A stretch of DNA of 35,490 nucleotides from Parabacteroides sp. (lineage in GTDB: Bacteria > Bacteroidota > Bacteroidia > Bacteroidales > Tannerellaceae), in assembly GCA_022775005.1 (NCBI GenBank), contig JALFJR010000080.1:1-35490 (forward strand), read 5' to 3'. The notes beneath the pieces are model-generated. The model did not search any database and was not told the origin of the DNA. It saw only the letters and a list, made by a program, of their open reading frames with translations. Position numbers and translations under genes: made by a program. Numbering within the stretch: position 1 is the first letter of the stretch; each line of letters begins with the position of its first letter. This document shows positions 9,431 to 17,707 of this stretch, one piece after another.

Positions 9431-9937
9431 TTATACAAATAGTGTCTGACCACCCTCTGAGAGGCGCAAGAAAGTTGCCACACCCAACACATCCTCCACC
9501 TCATGCACGAAATCGTCGGCTTGCAAGCCCAACACATGCATCGCCATCTCGCAGGCATAGAGATGAACCCCCAATGCCTTCGCTGCCTCGACCAACTCCT
9601 CTAACGTAGCCACCTGATTCTTCCGCATCAACCAACGGAACAGACGGGGGCCAAGGCCAAACAGGTTGAAACGACTGGTAGGCGTACATCGCAAGCCTCC
9701 CATCAAAAAACCGAACAGCTTTTGCATCGGGCTCTTGCCCAAAAAGGCACGCCCCTCTTTGCGCTTGATCGCGTCCAACCCCCAAAAGGTGAAGAAAATG
9801 TTTACCTCATAGCCTACGGCAGCCGCTCCCGTAGCTAACGTGAAGACAGCTGTCAATTTATCGAAATCGCCACTGAAGGCAATCAGGGAAAGTTTCTTAG
9901 GGCCTCCCTTCGCCTGTATCTCACTTAGTGTTTCCAT
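9431..9937 (-). CDS. DsrE/DsrF/DrsH-like sulfur-relay protein
   Basis: A 168-residue protein of the DsrE/DsrF/DrsH-like family. It has an N-terminal LSLIAFSGDFDKLTAVFTLATGAAA strand-loop-helix, the FFTFWGLDAIK segment and a candidate persulfide-carrying cysteine in LYACEMAMHVLGL. The glycine-rich MGGLRCTP and a hydrophobic FGLGPRLFRWLM stretch are common in the large DsrE-like variants. It stands between the ThiF-like and TusA-like genes, 39 bases after the former. A role in handing sulfur between carriers is inferred from family and context; the final acceptor is not encoded nearby. Confidence 0.85.
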   Translation of the reverse strand: METLSEIQAKGGPKKLSLIAFSGDFDKLTAVFTLATGAAAVGYEVNIFFTFWGLDAIKRKEGRAFLGKSPMQKLFGFLMGGLRCTPTSRFNLFGLGPRLFRWLMRKNQVATLEELVEAAKALGVHLYACEMAMHVLGLQADDFVHEVEDVLGVATFLRLSEGGQTLFV

Positions 9938-9976
9938 ATTTTTCCCTGTCTGTTTCCTAATCCCTAAAAAAGCCTA

Positions 9977-10780
9977 CTACCTCAACGAGCAACTCACCTG
10001 TTCCTCCATCCGTAAAGTCGTGAGGGAAGGATGCTCGCCACAAAGAGGGCAATGATGATTTCGCGGAATCTGAATCTTCTGAAAATCCATCGTCTTGGCA
10101 TCGAATGTCAACAGTTGATTGGTCAGCAACTCACCCACGCCCGTCAAAAATTTCAACGTCTCAGCCGCTTGGATTGTCCCCAGCATGCCTGCGATCGCAC
10201 CCAAGACACCCGCTTGCGAACAGGCCGGCACCTCACCTGGAGGCGGCGGTGCCCCATATAGGCAACGATAACAGGCCGTGCCTGGCAAATGGGTGAAGGT
10301 CTGTCCCTCGAAACGTAGGATGCCCCCATGCGAGAAGGGCTTGCCCGCCATCACGCAAGCATCATTGATCAAGAATTTCACCGGGAAATTATCCGTCCCG
10401 TCCACGATGAAATCATACGGGCGAATCAATTCCAACGCATTCTCTGCCGACAAGAAATCGGCATGTACCTGTACCTGCACACCCGGATTCAGCCTCAACA
10501 ACTTCCCACGGGCCGACTCCACCTTCAGCCGTCCGACATCGGGTGTTGAATGGATTACTTGCCGTTGTAAATTGGAGAGATCCACCGCATCACCATCCAC
10601 CAAGCCAATGGTGCCGACACCTGCTGCTGCCAAATAAAGCGCAACGGGAGAGCCCAAACCTCCTAAACCAACAATCAACACCTTGCCTTGGCGGATGCGC
10701 TCCTGCCCTTCTACCCCCACCTCTTGCAACAAGATATGGCGGCTGTAGCGCAACAAATCCTCTTCACTATAATCGATCAT
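9977..10780 (-). CDS. HesA/MoeB/ThiF-family adenylyltransferase
   Basis: E1-like enzymes of this family adenylate the C-terminal glycine of a ubiquitin-like carrier (ThiS, MoaD) so that sulfur can be loaded. Visible are YSRHILLQEVG, the nucleotide-binding GLGGLGSPVALYLAAAGVG, the arginine-containing DLSNLQRQVIH motif, DGTDNF, and four zinc-ligand cysteines in two pairs (CYRCLYG and CPLCG). The total of about 267 residues is MoeB/ThiF-like without a rhodanese domain. The ATG at 10780 is preferred over 10786 because AAAGGA stands at a suitable distance before it; both are possible. It heads the ThiF-DsrE-TusA unit. Whether it serves thiamine, molybdopterin or another carrier cannot be told, as no ThiS/MoaD gene is adjacent. 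Confidence 0.88.
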   Translation of the reverse strand: MIDYSEEDLLRYSRHILLQEVGVEGQERIRQGKVLIVGLGGLGSPVALYLAAAGVGTIGLVDGDAVDLSNLQRQVIHSTPDVGRLKVESARGKLLRLNPGVQVQVHADFLSAENALELIRPYDFIVDGTDNFPVKFLINDACVMAGKPFSHGGILRFEGQTFTHLPGTACYRCLYGAPPPPGEVPACSQAGVLGAIAGMLGTIQAAETLKFLTGVGELLTNQLLTFDAKTMDFQKIQIPRNHHCPLCGEHPSLTTLRMEEQVSCSLR

Positions 10781-10809
10781 GCCCATCCTTTCTTTCTAAA
10801 TAATGGGCA

Positions 10810-10817
10810 CAAATGTA
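10810..10817 (-). promoter_or_regulatory. Putative -7 element of the ThiF-DsrE-TusA operon
   Basis: The minus strand reads TACATTTG, a full TAnnTTTG match, 30 bases upstream of the ThiF-like start. Confidence 0.65.
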
Positions 10818-10921
10818 AAGAAAAAAACAAAAGATTGCCCACCTAAACTTCGAGATGTCGGCACAAAAAGTAGGTGGATTCCCAACGTAAACTTAACAAT
10901 GCACCCATAAAAACTCAAATC

Positions 10922-11005
10922 CAAGCTTTGGATTATACAGTTCAAAGCTTGGATTATACGATTCAAGCCTTGGATTACAAAATCCAAGACTTGAACTGAA
11001 GTTTA
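10922..11005. repeat. 21-bp imperfect tandem repeat, about four units
   Basis: Units start at 10922, 10943, 10964 and 10985, each 21 bases. The core is CAAGCnTTGGATTATACnATT; the third unit diverges at its end and the fourth is degenerate. The repeat lies in a 400-base stretch (10787-11186) without a recognised gene. It is followed by three copies of AAGTTTATG at 10999, 11021 and 11042, spaced 22 and 21 bases, which continue the same period. Read on the minus strand the units would encode a 7-residue repeat, but no credible gene is present. Confidence 0.8.
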
Positions 11006-11031
11006 TGAAGCCTATTCAACAAGTTTATGTC

Positions 11032-11139
11032 CTAACATTGGAAGTTTATGTACCGGCTCCACAAAGTTTTGTAGCTCGTCTGATAGACGAAATCAGCCGC
11101 ACTTATTGTGTCCTCGTTAGGATTCTTGATTGTTTTCAT
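11032..11139 (-). CDS. Possible 35-residue small protein (uncertain)
   Basis: A short frame from ATG at 11139 to TAG at 11032 starts MKTIKNPNEDTISAADFVYQ and ends in WSRYINFQC. It is AT-balanced, reads like protein rather than random sequence, and begins four bases after an imperfect hairpin. There is no clear Shine-Dalgarno and I recognise no family; it may be a remnant of a larger gene. It lies downstream of lysA on the same strand. Confidence 0.25.
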   Translation of the reverse strand: MKTIKNPNEDTISAADFVYQTSYKTLWSRYINFQC

Positions 11140-11142
11140 TTT

Positions 11143-11172
11143 GTTCTCTATATAACTATGTATAGAGAGAAC
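11143..11172 (-). other. Imperfect hairpin downstream of lysA
   Basis: GTTCTC at the left pairs with GAGAAC at the right, then TATA with TATA after a two-base bulge. It lies 14 bases beyond the lysA stop. No T-run follows on the minus strand, so it is a weak candidate terminator or a 3' stabilising stem. Confidence 0.4.
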
Positions 11173-11186
11173 GGATTATGACGGTA

Positions 11187-12344
11187 TTATAGTTCGTCAG
11201 AATAATAGGCAAAAGGTAACTTTCGGCAGTTGTACTGCGATGCCATCACCTCGCCATAGGCCCCGGCAGAGCGGAGGGCAAGGAAGTCACCCCGGTGTGC
11301 TTTGTTCAGCTCCACCTCTTTACCGAACACGTCGGAAGATTCGCAGATGGGACCTACCACATCATACAGTTCGACCGGCTCATCACTGCTGATGTTCTCG
11401 ATGCGATGATAAGCATCATACATGGCCGGACGGATCAACTCCGTGAAGCCTGCATCGAGGATGGCGAACTTCTTAGTCTCTCCCTCTTTCACATAGAGCA
11501 CACGGGAGATCAGTGTGCCGCACTGTGCGACGATAGAACGACCCGGCTCAAAGTGTACCTGTTGACCCGGACGTAGCTGCAGCAAACTGTGAACAGCAGC
11601 GAAATAATTGTCGAAAGAGGGGATGGAGAGGTGGTTGGGATGGTAGTAGTCGATGCCTAAGCCACCACCAAAGTTCAGGTTCTCCACAACGATGCCCTTA
11701 GCCGCCAAGTCGTCTTGGATCTCGTTGATGCGGATGGTCAAGTTGCGGAAAGCGGACATGTCGGTGATCTGTGAGCCGATGTGGCAATGGATGCCGATCA
11801 ACCGCACATGCTTCATCTCGGCCAAGCGGTCGGTGACGCTCGCTAACTGGCTGAGATTGATACCAAATTTGTTCTCCTTCATGCCGGTCGTGATCTTGGC
11901 GTGGGTGTGCGCATCTACCTCCGGATTGATACGCAAAGCGATGGAGGCCACTTTTTGCTTGGCTGCCGCCAACTCGTTAATCACCTCCAATTCAGCCAAT
12001 GACTCGACGTTAAAGCAGAAGATGTCGTTGTCTAACCCTAAGTTGATCTCCCAATCAGCCTTGCCTACACCAGCAAAGACAATCTTATTGGCAGGGAAAC
12101 CGGCATCGAGCGCAGCACGCACCTCACCGCCACTAACGCAATCGGCTCCTAATCCGTTCTTTGCGATCAGGGCAAGCAGACGAGGATTGGCATTGGCCTT
12201 GATGGCGAAATGCACGTGATAACCATATTTACCGGATTCCGCTTTGACAACATCCAACGTCTGTTGCAACAGCTGCATGTCGTAGTAGTAGAAGGGAGTA
12301 GAAAGTTGCTTGAACTTCTCTACGGGGAATGTACCTTTAAGCAT
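11187..12344 (-). CDS. lysA: Diaminopimelate decarboxylase
   Basis: LysA is a PLP enzyme that decarboxylates meso-diaminopimelate to lysine, the last step of lysine synthesis. The 385-residue protein shows the PLP-binding lysine Lys49 in HFAIKANANP, the histidine-containing GIHCHIGSQ, the glycine-rich phosphate loop FGGGLGIDY, EPGRSIVAQCG, and the active-site cysteine in GPICESSDVFGK, all fold-type III hallmarks. It is immediately downstream of lysC, but an intrinsic terminator lies only about 20 bases before its ATG and no separate promoter was found. Its expression may therefore depend on read-through. Confidence 0.97.
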   Translation of the reverse strand: MLKGTFPVEKFKQLSTPFYYYDMQLLQQTLDVVKAESGKYGYHVHFAIKANANPRLLALIAKNGLGADCVSGGEVRAALDAGFPANKIVFAGVGKADWEINLGLDNDIFCFNVESLAELEVINELAAAKQKVASIALRINPEVDAHTHAKITTGMKENKFGINLSQLASVTDRLAEMKHVRLIGIHCHIGSQITDMSAFRNLTIRINEIQDDLAAKGIVVENLNFGGGLGIDYYHPNHLSIPSFDNYFAAVHSLLQLRPGQQVHFEPGRSIVAQCGTLISRVLYVKEGETKKFAILDAGFTELIRPAMYDAYHRIENISSDEPVELYDVVGPICESSDVFGKEVELNKAHRGDFLALRSAGAYGEVMASQYNCRKLPFAYYSDEL

Positions 12345-12364
12345 AGTAGTATGTGTATCTGTTT

Positions 12365-12396
12365 AAAAATAGGGGCAACCATTAGGCTGCCCCTAT
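12365..12396 (-). terminator. Intrinsic terminator/attenuator between lysC and lysA
   Basis: A perfect 9-bp stem (ATAGGGGCA / TGCCCCTAT) with a 10-base loop is followed on the minus strand by TTTTT, 10 bases after the lysC stop and 20 before the lysA start. Confidence 0.85.
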
Positions 12397-12406
12397 CCTA
12401 AAGAGT

Positions 12407-13723
12407 CTATTTATTGTTGAATAAATGATCGCTTAACGCTTGCAGTGCTCTTCTCTTATCGGCTGCTTTAACCAGCAGCGAGACGTTGAAGTTGCTACCA
12501 CCGTAGGAGATCATGCGAACGGGCACATCTTTCATGGCTTGCACGATGCGCGCCTCGAAGCCGATGTTGTCCCACTCCAGATCGCCCACTACACAGACAA
12601 TGACCATATCTTCGTCCACGGTTACCGTGCCATATTTCTTCAGGTCGTCCACGATCTCATCGAGATGCTTGCGGTTGTCGATCGTGACACTCACGCCAAC
12701 CTCAGAGGTCGTGACCATGTCGATCGGGGTCTGATAGTTCTCGAAAGTCTCGAACACCTTGCGCAAGAACCCTGTCGCCAACAGCATACGTCCACTCTTG
12801 ATCTTGATCGAGGTGATGTTGTCTTTTGCGGCTACAGCCTTAATGCGTCCCTTCTCCATAGCGTTGGAGATCAAGGTGCCCGGAGCCTCCGGCTGCATCG
12901 TGTTGAGCAAACGCACCGGGATGTTGTTCAACTTAGCCGGCAGGATGCAGGTAGGATGCAGGATCTTGGCACCGAAATAGGCCAGTTCTGCAGCCTCCTC
13001 GAAGTTCAATTGACGTACCGGAGAGGTACCTTCCACATAACGCGGGTCATTGTTGTGCATACCGTCGATGTCCGTCCAGATCTGGATCTCCTCGGCGTTG
13101 ATCGCCGCGCCGATCAGCGACGCGCTGTAGTCGCTACCGCCACGCTGCAGGTTGTCGATCTCTCCGTACGCATTGCGGCAGATATAACCCTGCGTGATAA
13201 AGAGGTCTGCCTCCTTATGCTCCTCCAAGAGTTTCAGCAGGTGCTCCTTGATATAGACGGGATCGGGCTCTGCGTTCTTATCCGTACGCATATAATCCAA
13301 CGCAGGAATCAACACGGAATTTACGCCGCACTCGTTGAGGTAAAGATTCATCATGCCGGTGGAGATCAACTCGCCCTGTGCCAAGACCACCTTCTCTTCG
13401 AAGAGGGTAAACAGATCCTTCGTGAAGGAACGAATATATTCGAAATGATGCTTGATGAGTTCTTTGGCCTTCTGCTTATACTCCTCTGTGCTATAGAGCT
13501 CTTCCACATGGGCCATGTATTTCATGGCCAACTGATTGATAATCTCGTTCGCACCGTCTGGATTCTTTTTGTAGAGGTAGTCGGAGATCTCTACCAACGA
13601 GTTGGTTGTCCCTGACATGGCTGACAATACAACGATCTTACGGTCTCCCTTGATGAGTTTCGCTACATCTTTCATTCTCTGTGCAGATCCCACAGAAGTA
13701 CCGCCAAACTTTAAGACTTTCAT
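12407..13723 (-). CDS. lysC: Aspartate kinase (monofunctional)
   Basis: LysC phosphorylates aspartate, the first step of the pathway to diaminopimelate, lysine, threonine and methionine. The 438-residue enzyme starts MKVLKFGGTSVGS (phosphate-binding loop). It has LQRGGSDYSASLIGAA and TDIDGMHNNDPR in the kinase domain, and C-terminal ACT-type sequences (IDMVTTSEVGVSVTID, VRMISYGGSNFNVSLLV) that usually bind the feedback inhibitor. The frame is open upstream to 13768, but the start at 13723 gives the family's normal N-terminus and follows a purine-rich AGAAAGAAAA. No homoserine dehydrogenase domain is fused. It lies 74 bases downstream of the FtsE-like gene. The short leader has no room for a lysine riboswitch. 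Confidence 0.95.
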   Translation of the reverse strand: MKVLKFGGTSVGSAQRMKDVAKLIKGDRKIVVLSAMSGTTNSLVEISDYLYKKNPDGANEIINQLAMKYMAHVEELYSTEEYKQKAKELIKHHFEYIRSFTKDLFTLFEEKVVLAQGELISTGMMNLYLNECGVNSVLIPALDYMRTDKNAEPDPVYIKEHLLKLLEEHKEADLFITQGYICRNAYGEIDNLQRGGSDYSASLIGAAINAEEIQIWTDIDGMHNNDPRYVEGTSPVRQLNFEEAAELAYFGAKILHPTCILPAKLNNIPVRLLNTMQPEAPGTLISNAMEKGRIKAVAAKDNITSIKIKSGRMLLATGFLRKVFETFENYQTPIDMVTTSEVGVSVTIDNRKHLDEIVDDLKKYGTVTVDEDMVIVCVVGDLEWDNIGFEARIVQAMKDVPVRMISYGGSNFNVSLLVKAADKRRALQALSDHLFNNK

Positions 13724-13797
13724 TTTTCTTTCTATGCTACTGTAATTAATTGTTCTCGCTATCTTCAAAATATTGCGACCGCGAAGGTATAAAAAAA

Positions 13798-14475
13798 TTA
13801 TTCTCTCACATCACTTAACCCTGCATTCTCGCATTTTACGATGCGGGCAGGATAGTTGTGTACCAATGTATAATTGTGTGTGGTCATGATCACAGCGGTA
13901 CCTTGCTGGCAGATGTCGTGCAGCAGTTGCACGATCTGTCCGCTGGTCTCCGGATCGAGGTTCCCGGTCGGCTCATCGGCTAAGATCAGCCTCGGATGGT
14001 TGAGTAGGGCACGGGCAATGGAGATGCGTTGTTGCTCACCTCCCGACAGCTCATGGGGCATTTTGTAGCCTTTGTCGGGCATGCCTACCTGACGCAATAC
14101 CTCCTCAATACGTGCCCGGATCTCTGCCTGTTTCTTCCAGCCGGTTGCTTTGAGCACAAACTCCAGGTTCTTCCAGACAGAACGGTCGGTCAACAGTTGG
14201 AAATCTTGGAAGACGATACCTAATTTCCTCCGTAAGAAGGGGATGTGCTTGCGCTTGATCTTGCGCAGGTCATATTCCATCAGCTGTGCCTCCCCGGCCT
14301 GTATAGGTATCTCACAATAGAGCGATTTGAGGAGGCTGCTCTTGCCGGACCCTACCTTTCCAATCACATAGACAAACTCGCCATTGCGCAAGGTGAACGA
14401 GGCTTCATGCAGCACTCGGTTCTCCTCACGGCGGATCTCTACGTTCGTTAGTTGAAGGAGTATCTCTTCTTCCAT
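13798..14475 (-). CDS. ftsE: FtsE-like ABC transporter ATP-binding protein
   Basis: A 225-residue ABC ATPase with Walker [11 protein letters not shown]-loop VFQDFQLL, signature LSGGEQQR, Walker [13 protein letters not shown] and the switch histidine in MTTHNY. The sequence around DEPTGNLD and FQDFQLL is closest to the FtsE/LolD/MacB group; the name FtsE is the usual one for this gene in Bacteroidales but is not proven here. FtsE normally works with the membrane protein FtsX to activate septal peptidoglycan hydrolases. No FtsX gene is adjacent; the gene is embedded in the his-lys operon, 25 bases after hisIE. Confidence 0.75.
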   Translation of the reverse strand: MEEEILLQLTNVEIRREENRVLHEASFTLRNGEFVYVIGKVGSGKSSLLKSLYCEIPIQAGEAQLMEYDLRKIKRKHIPFLRRKLGIVFQDFQLLTDRSVWKNLEFVLKATGWKKQAEIRARIEEVLRQVGMPDKGYKMPHELSGGEQQRISIARALLNHPRLILADEPTGNLDPETSGQIVQLLHDICQQGTAVIMTTHNYTLVHNYPARIVKCENAGLSDVRE

Positions 14476-14500
14476 GCTTTCCCGTCTGTTATGTTGCGAT

Positions 14501-15097
14501 TTAACCTTTATGTCTCTTTTTCAACTCACGAGCCAAGTCGTCGATGCGCAAGCCTTTGCTGGTGAGCAGCACGATCAGGTGATAGATTAGGTCAGAGGCT
14601 TCATAGATCAAGCGATCTTCCGTGCCATTCGTTGCCTCGATCACGGTCTCAACAGCCTCCTCACCCACCTTCTGTGCCATACGGTTGATACCCTTCTGGA
14701 ACAGGGTAGTGGTGTAGGAGCCTTCCGGCATCTCTTGACGACGGCGCTCGATGAAGTTCTGGAGATACTTCAAGAACATGATGTTCTCCTCATTCTTCTC
14801 ACCAAAGCAGGTGTCTGTACCTTTGTGGCAAACAGGGCCGGCAGGAATGGCTTTGATCAACAATGTATCGTTATCACAATCCGGCGTGATGCTCACGACG
14901 CTCAATGTGTTGCCACTGGTCTCTCCTTTCATCCATAGACGGTTTTTCGTGCGACTAAAGAAGGTCACTTTGCCGCTGCTCAAGGTCTGCTCTAAGGCTT
15001 CCTCATTCATGAAGCCTAACATCAATACTTTATTCGTGTTGTTGTCTTGTATGATGGCAGGAATCAGTCCGCCCATTTTCTCGAAATCTAATGTCAT
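14501..15097 (-). CDS. hisIE: Bifunctional phosphoribosyl-AMP cyclohydrolase / phosphoribosyl-ATP pyrophosphatase
   Basis: The fused enzyme carries out the second and third steps of histidine synthesis. The HisI half (about 1-105) contains GFMNEEALEQT, the metal/substrate segment PDCDNDTLL and GPVCHKGTDTCFG with its cysteines. The HisE half (about 110-198) contains the MazG-like QKVGEEAVETVIEA motif. Length (198) is that of typical HisIE fusions. It starts 18 bases after hisF and is the last histidine gene of this cluster; hisG, hisD, hisC and hisB are not in the window. Confidence 0.97.
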   Translation of the reverse strand: MTLDFEKMGGLIPAIIQDNNTNKVLMLGFMNEEALEQTLSSGKVTFFSRTKNRLWMKGETSGNTLSVVSITPDCDNDTLLIKAIPAGPVCHKGTDTCFGEKNEENIMFLKYLQNFIERRRQEMPEGSYTTTLFQKGINRMAQKVGEEAVETVIEATNGTEDRLIYEASDLIYHLIVLLTSKGLRIDDLARELKKRHKG

Positions 15098-15115
15098 AGT
15101 CTGTATGCTATATGT

Positions 15116-15871
15116 TTATAATCTTACGTTAATGCCCTCCTGACGAAGGTATTGCTTCAACTCACTGATACGTATCTCCCCAAAGTGGAAGACGCTGGCC
15201 GCCAAGGCGGCATCAGCTTTTCCTAAGGCGAAGGTATCTCTGAAATGCACGGGCTCGCCTGCACCACCTGAAGCAATGACGGGGATGTGCAATGCGTCGG
15301 CCAATGCGGCTAATGCCTCGTTGGCATAGCCCTGCTTCACGCCGTCGTGCGTCATGCTGGTGAAGAGGATCTCTCCCGCTCCCCGACTTTCTGCCTCAGC
15401 TGCCCATTGGAAAAGCGAACGTCCGGTAGGTACTCGCCCGCCATTGAGGTAGCAAAGCCAGTCGCCCTGCTCTTGATTGGCATCAATAGCGACCACGCAG
15501 ACCTGACTGCCGAAATGCTTAGCGATTTGCTCGATCAGATCGGGGTTGCGCAGGGCTGCTGAGTTGATCGACACCTTGTCGGCTCCAGCGCTCAACAGGC
15601 GATCTACATCTTGTAGCTCATTGATCCCCCCGCCTACGGTGAAGGGAATGCTGATGTAAGCCGCCACTTTTTTCACCAATTCGGTAAAGGTCTTCCGTCC
15701 CTCATGCGATGCGGTAATATCTAAATAGACCAGTTCGTCGGCTCCCTCTCGGCTATAAAGCGCTCCCAGTTCCACAGGGTCGCCTGCGTCGCGGAAGTTA
15801 ACGAAGTTGACACCCTTGACTGTCTTGCCGTCTTTGATGTCTAAACAGGGAATTATTCGCTTAGCTAACAT
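15116..15871 (-). CDS. hisF: Imidazole glycerol phosphate synthase, cyclase subunit
   Basis: HisF receives ammonia from HisH and converts PRFAR to imidazole glycerol phosphate and AICAR. The 251-residue (beta/alpha)8 barrel starts [15 protein letters not shown] with the catalytic Asp11. It has the second catalytic aspartate in [14 protein letters not shown], and the phosphate-binding loops FTVGGGINE and VIASGGAGE. Gene order hisH-hisA-hisF-hisIE with spacings of -4, 11 and 18 bases indicates one transcript. Confidence 0.98.
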   Translation of the reverse strand: MLAKRIIPCLDIKDGKTVKGVNFVNFRDAGDPVELGALYSREGADELVYLDITASHEGRKTFTELVKKVAAYISIPFTVGGGINELQDVDRLLSAGADKVSINSAALRNPDLIEQIAKHFGSQVCVVAIDANQEQGDWLCYLNGGRVPTGRSLFQWAAEAESRGAGEILFTSMTHDGVKQGYANEALAALADALHIPVIASGGAGEPVHFRDTFALGKADAALAASVFHFGEIRISELKQYLRQEGINVRL

Positions 15872-15882
15872 ATTGTTGTCGT

Positions 15883-16602
15883 TTATAGGAATGGAAGTAA
15901 ATCTTTCAGCTTAATTCTTCCCTCGTAGAGGGCCTTGCCAAAGATAACAGCTGGAATACCGACCTCTTGCAGGCGCTCGATGTCAGCAACAGAGCTAACA
16001 CCGCCACTGGCAATCAAAGTCAGATTGGGCACCGCATCAAGTATCTCTTGATAAAGCGCTATGGAGGGCCCTTGCAACATACCGTCACGGGCGATGTCGG
16101 TACAAATCACCTGGGTGATACCTTTATTATAATAGGATTCGATAAAAGGAATCAACTCCAAGTCTGTCGTCTCTTTCCAACCGTTAATCGCAATTTTCTT
16201 CTCCTTGGCATCTGCTCCCAAGATGATCCGCTCACTGCCGAATTTAGCTATCCATGCGGTGAAGGTCTCCGGATGCTTCACAGCGATGCTGCCTCCGGTT
16301 ACCTTCTGTGCGCCGCTCTCAAAGGCGATTTCCAAGTCACCCTCCGCTTTTAGTCCACCTCCAAAATCAATCAGTAAGGAGGTACGAGTGGCTATTCGCT
16401 CCAAGATGCGGTAGTTGACGATGTGTCCCTCTCGTGCGCCATCTAAATCGACCACGTGCAAACGGTGTAGACCATTGTCTTCAAATTGTTTGGCTACCTC
16501 TAACGGATCCTCGTTATAGATCTTCTGTGTAGCATAGTCGCCTTGGGTAAGGCGCACGCATTTACCTTCGATCAGATCAATCGCTGGAACTAATTCAATC
16601 AT
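15883..16602 (-). CDS. hisA: ProFAR isomerase
   Basis: HisA isomerises ProFAR to PRFAR by an Amadori rearrangement, the fourth step of histidine synthesis. The 239-residue barrel has the N-terminal catalytic aspartate in [20 protein letters not shown] and the second in [13 protein letters not shown]. The phosphate loops are [11 protein letters not shown] and LIASGGVSS. Its ATG overlaps the hisH stop (ATGA at 16599-16602), so translation is likely coupled. Confidence 0.98.
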   Translation of the reverse strand: MIELVPAIDLIEGKCVRLTQGDYATQKIYNEDPLEVAKQFEDNGLHRLHVVDLDGAREGHIVNYRILERIATRTSLLIDFGGGLKAEGDLEIAFESGAQKVTGGSIAVKHPETFTAWIAKFGSERIILGADAKEKKIAINGWKETTDLELIPFIESYYNKGITQVICTDIARDGMLQGPSIALYQEILDAVPNLTLIASGGVSSVADIERLQEVGIPAVIFGKALYEGRIKLKDLLPFL

Positions 16603-17189
16603 AGCTGTAGGAAATTTTTGAGGATTTGCTCGCCTACGCTACCGCTCTTTTCAGGATGAAACTGCGTAGCGTAGAAATTATCTTTATGCAGTGAGGCACT
16701 GAATGGCAGGATATAGTCTGTCGTCGCTGCCGTATAGTCGTTGACCGGCACATAATAGCTGTGTACGAAATAGACAAACTGCCCTTCTAAGCCGCCCTCA
16801 AACAGGGCACTTCGTACGTTGGTCAACGTGTTCCAGCCCATGTGGGGCACCTTATCCTCATGCCGAGAAGGTTGAAAACGCTTCACTGTTGTTGGGAAAA
16901 TACCTAAACAATCCGCATCTCCCTCCTCAGAATGTTGGCACATCAACTGCATGCCTAAGCAAATGCCCAAGACGGGCTGTTTCAAATCCTTGATTACTTG
17001 ATCCAATCGATGCGTACGCAGGTGTTCCATTGTGGTGAAGGCCTCACCTACACCCGGGAAGATCACTTTGTCTGCCTTGCGCAGCCGTTCCGGATCAGCC
17101 GTGATAATCGGGGTCACGCCTAACCGCTTCAGTGCGTAATCTACGGAGTAGATATTTCCGGCATTATATTTGATAATCGCAACATCCAT
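16599..17189 (-). CDS. hisH: Imidazole glycerol phosphate synthase, glutaminase subunit
   Basis: HisH hydrolyses glutamine and channels ammonia to HisF. The 196-residue class I amidotransferase starts [12 protein letters not shown], with the nucleophile Cys77 in GICLGMQLM and the His-Glu pair in TQFHPEKSG. The frame is open to 17255, but the start at 17189 gives the correct family N-terminus and is preceded by a promoter box at a suitable distance. The gene is the first of the histidine block. Confidence 0.97.
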   Translation of the reverse strand: MDVAIIKYNAGNIYSVDYALKRLGVTPIITADPERLRKADKVIFPGVGEAFTTMEHLRTHRLDQVIKDLKQPVLGICLGMQLMCQHSEEGDADCLGIFPTTVKRFQPSRHEDKVPHMGWNTLTNVRSALFEGGLEGQFVYFVHSYYVPVNDYTAATTDYILPFSASLHKDNFYATQFHPEKSGSVGEQILKNFLQL

Positions 17190-17214
17190 TGTTGTTTTGT
17201 TTTTATTTGAGCCG

Positions 17215-17222
17215 CAAATGTA
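17215..17222 (-). promoter_or_regulatory. Putative -7 element of the his-lys operon
   Basis: The minus strand reads TACATTTG (full TAnnTTTG match), 26 bases before the hisH ATG. It lies between hisH and tadA, suggesting the his genes start their own transcript. Confidence 0.6.
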
Positions 17223-17263
17223 GCAAATTATCATTACATAGCGGTTGTTTATCAATGAAATTA

Positions 17264-17707
17264 CTATCGGCGACTTTGAAAGAAACGCCGCATTTCGTCA
17301 GCACATTCTGCTTCCATGATGCCTCGCTTGACTTTTGCTTTCGGATGAAAAGCCTGTGGAGCGAAGCGGGAATAACCTCTTTTCTCGTCGGCCGCACCAT
17401 ACACAATTGTGCCCACTTGTGCCCATCCGATCGCTCCAGCGCACATGATGCAAGGCTCTACGGTTACATACAGCGTGCAGTCTGTAAGATATTTAGCACC
17501 TAACGCCTCTGTGGCAGCCGTGATGGCCAACAGCTCAGCATGAGCCGTCACATCGTGCAGTCGCTCTGTTTGGTTATGCGCACGAGCGATGATCCTCCCT
17601 TGACAGGTGATAACCGCCCCTACAGGCACCTCACCTTCTTCAGCGGCGAGGTGTGCCTCATTGAGTGCCTGTCGCATAAAATAGGTATCATCAAATGGCT
17701 GGATCAT
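17264..17707 (-). CDS. tadA: tRNA-adenosine deaminase / nucleoside deaminase
   Basis: The enzyme most likely deaminates A34 to inosine in the wobble position of tRNA-Arg(ACG). The 147-residue protein has the zinc-binding deaminase motifs TAHAEL (His56 ligand, Glu58 proton shuttle) and PCIMC (Cys86, Cys89), with the TadA-like N-terminal FMRQALNEAHLAAEEGEVPVGAV. A guanine-deaminase role cannot be excluded from motifs alone. Its start overlaps the stop of the upstream ribbon-helix-helix-like gene (ATGA), so the two are co-translated. Confidence 0.92.
   Translation of the reverse strand: MIQPFDDTYFMRQALNEAHLAAEEGEVPVGAVITCQGRIIARAHNQTERLHDVTAHAELLAITAATEALGAKYLTDCTLYVTVEPCIMCAGAIGWAQVGTIVYGAADEKRGYSRFAPQAFHPKAKVKRGIMEAECADEMRRFFQSRR

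Noticed and set aside
10796-10987. Minus-strand frame with a 7-residue repeat (IIQALNC-like)
   Set aside because: It simply reads the 21-bp DNA repeat and includes the ThiF operon promoter; no start signal or family.
12440-13615. 391-residue plus-strand frame opposite lysC
   Set aside because: A long shadow frame caused by lysC codon bias; the minus strand carries all aspartate kinase motifs.
13724-13797. Possible lysine riboswitch before lysC
   Set aside because: The leader is only 74 bases, far too short for an L-box, and no promoter lies further upstream outside the ftsE-like gene.
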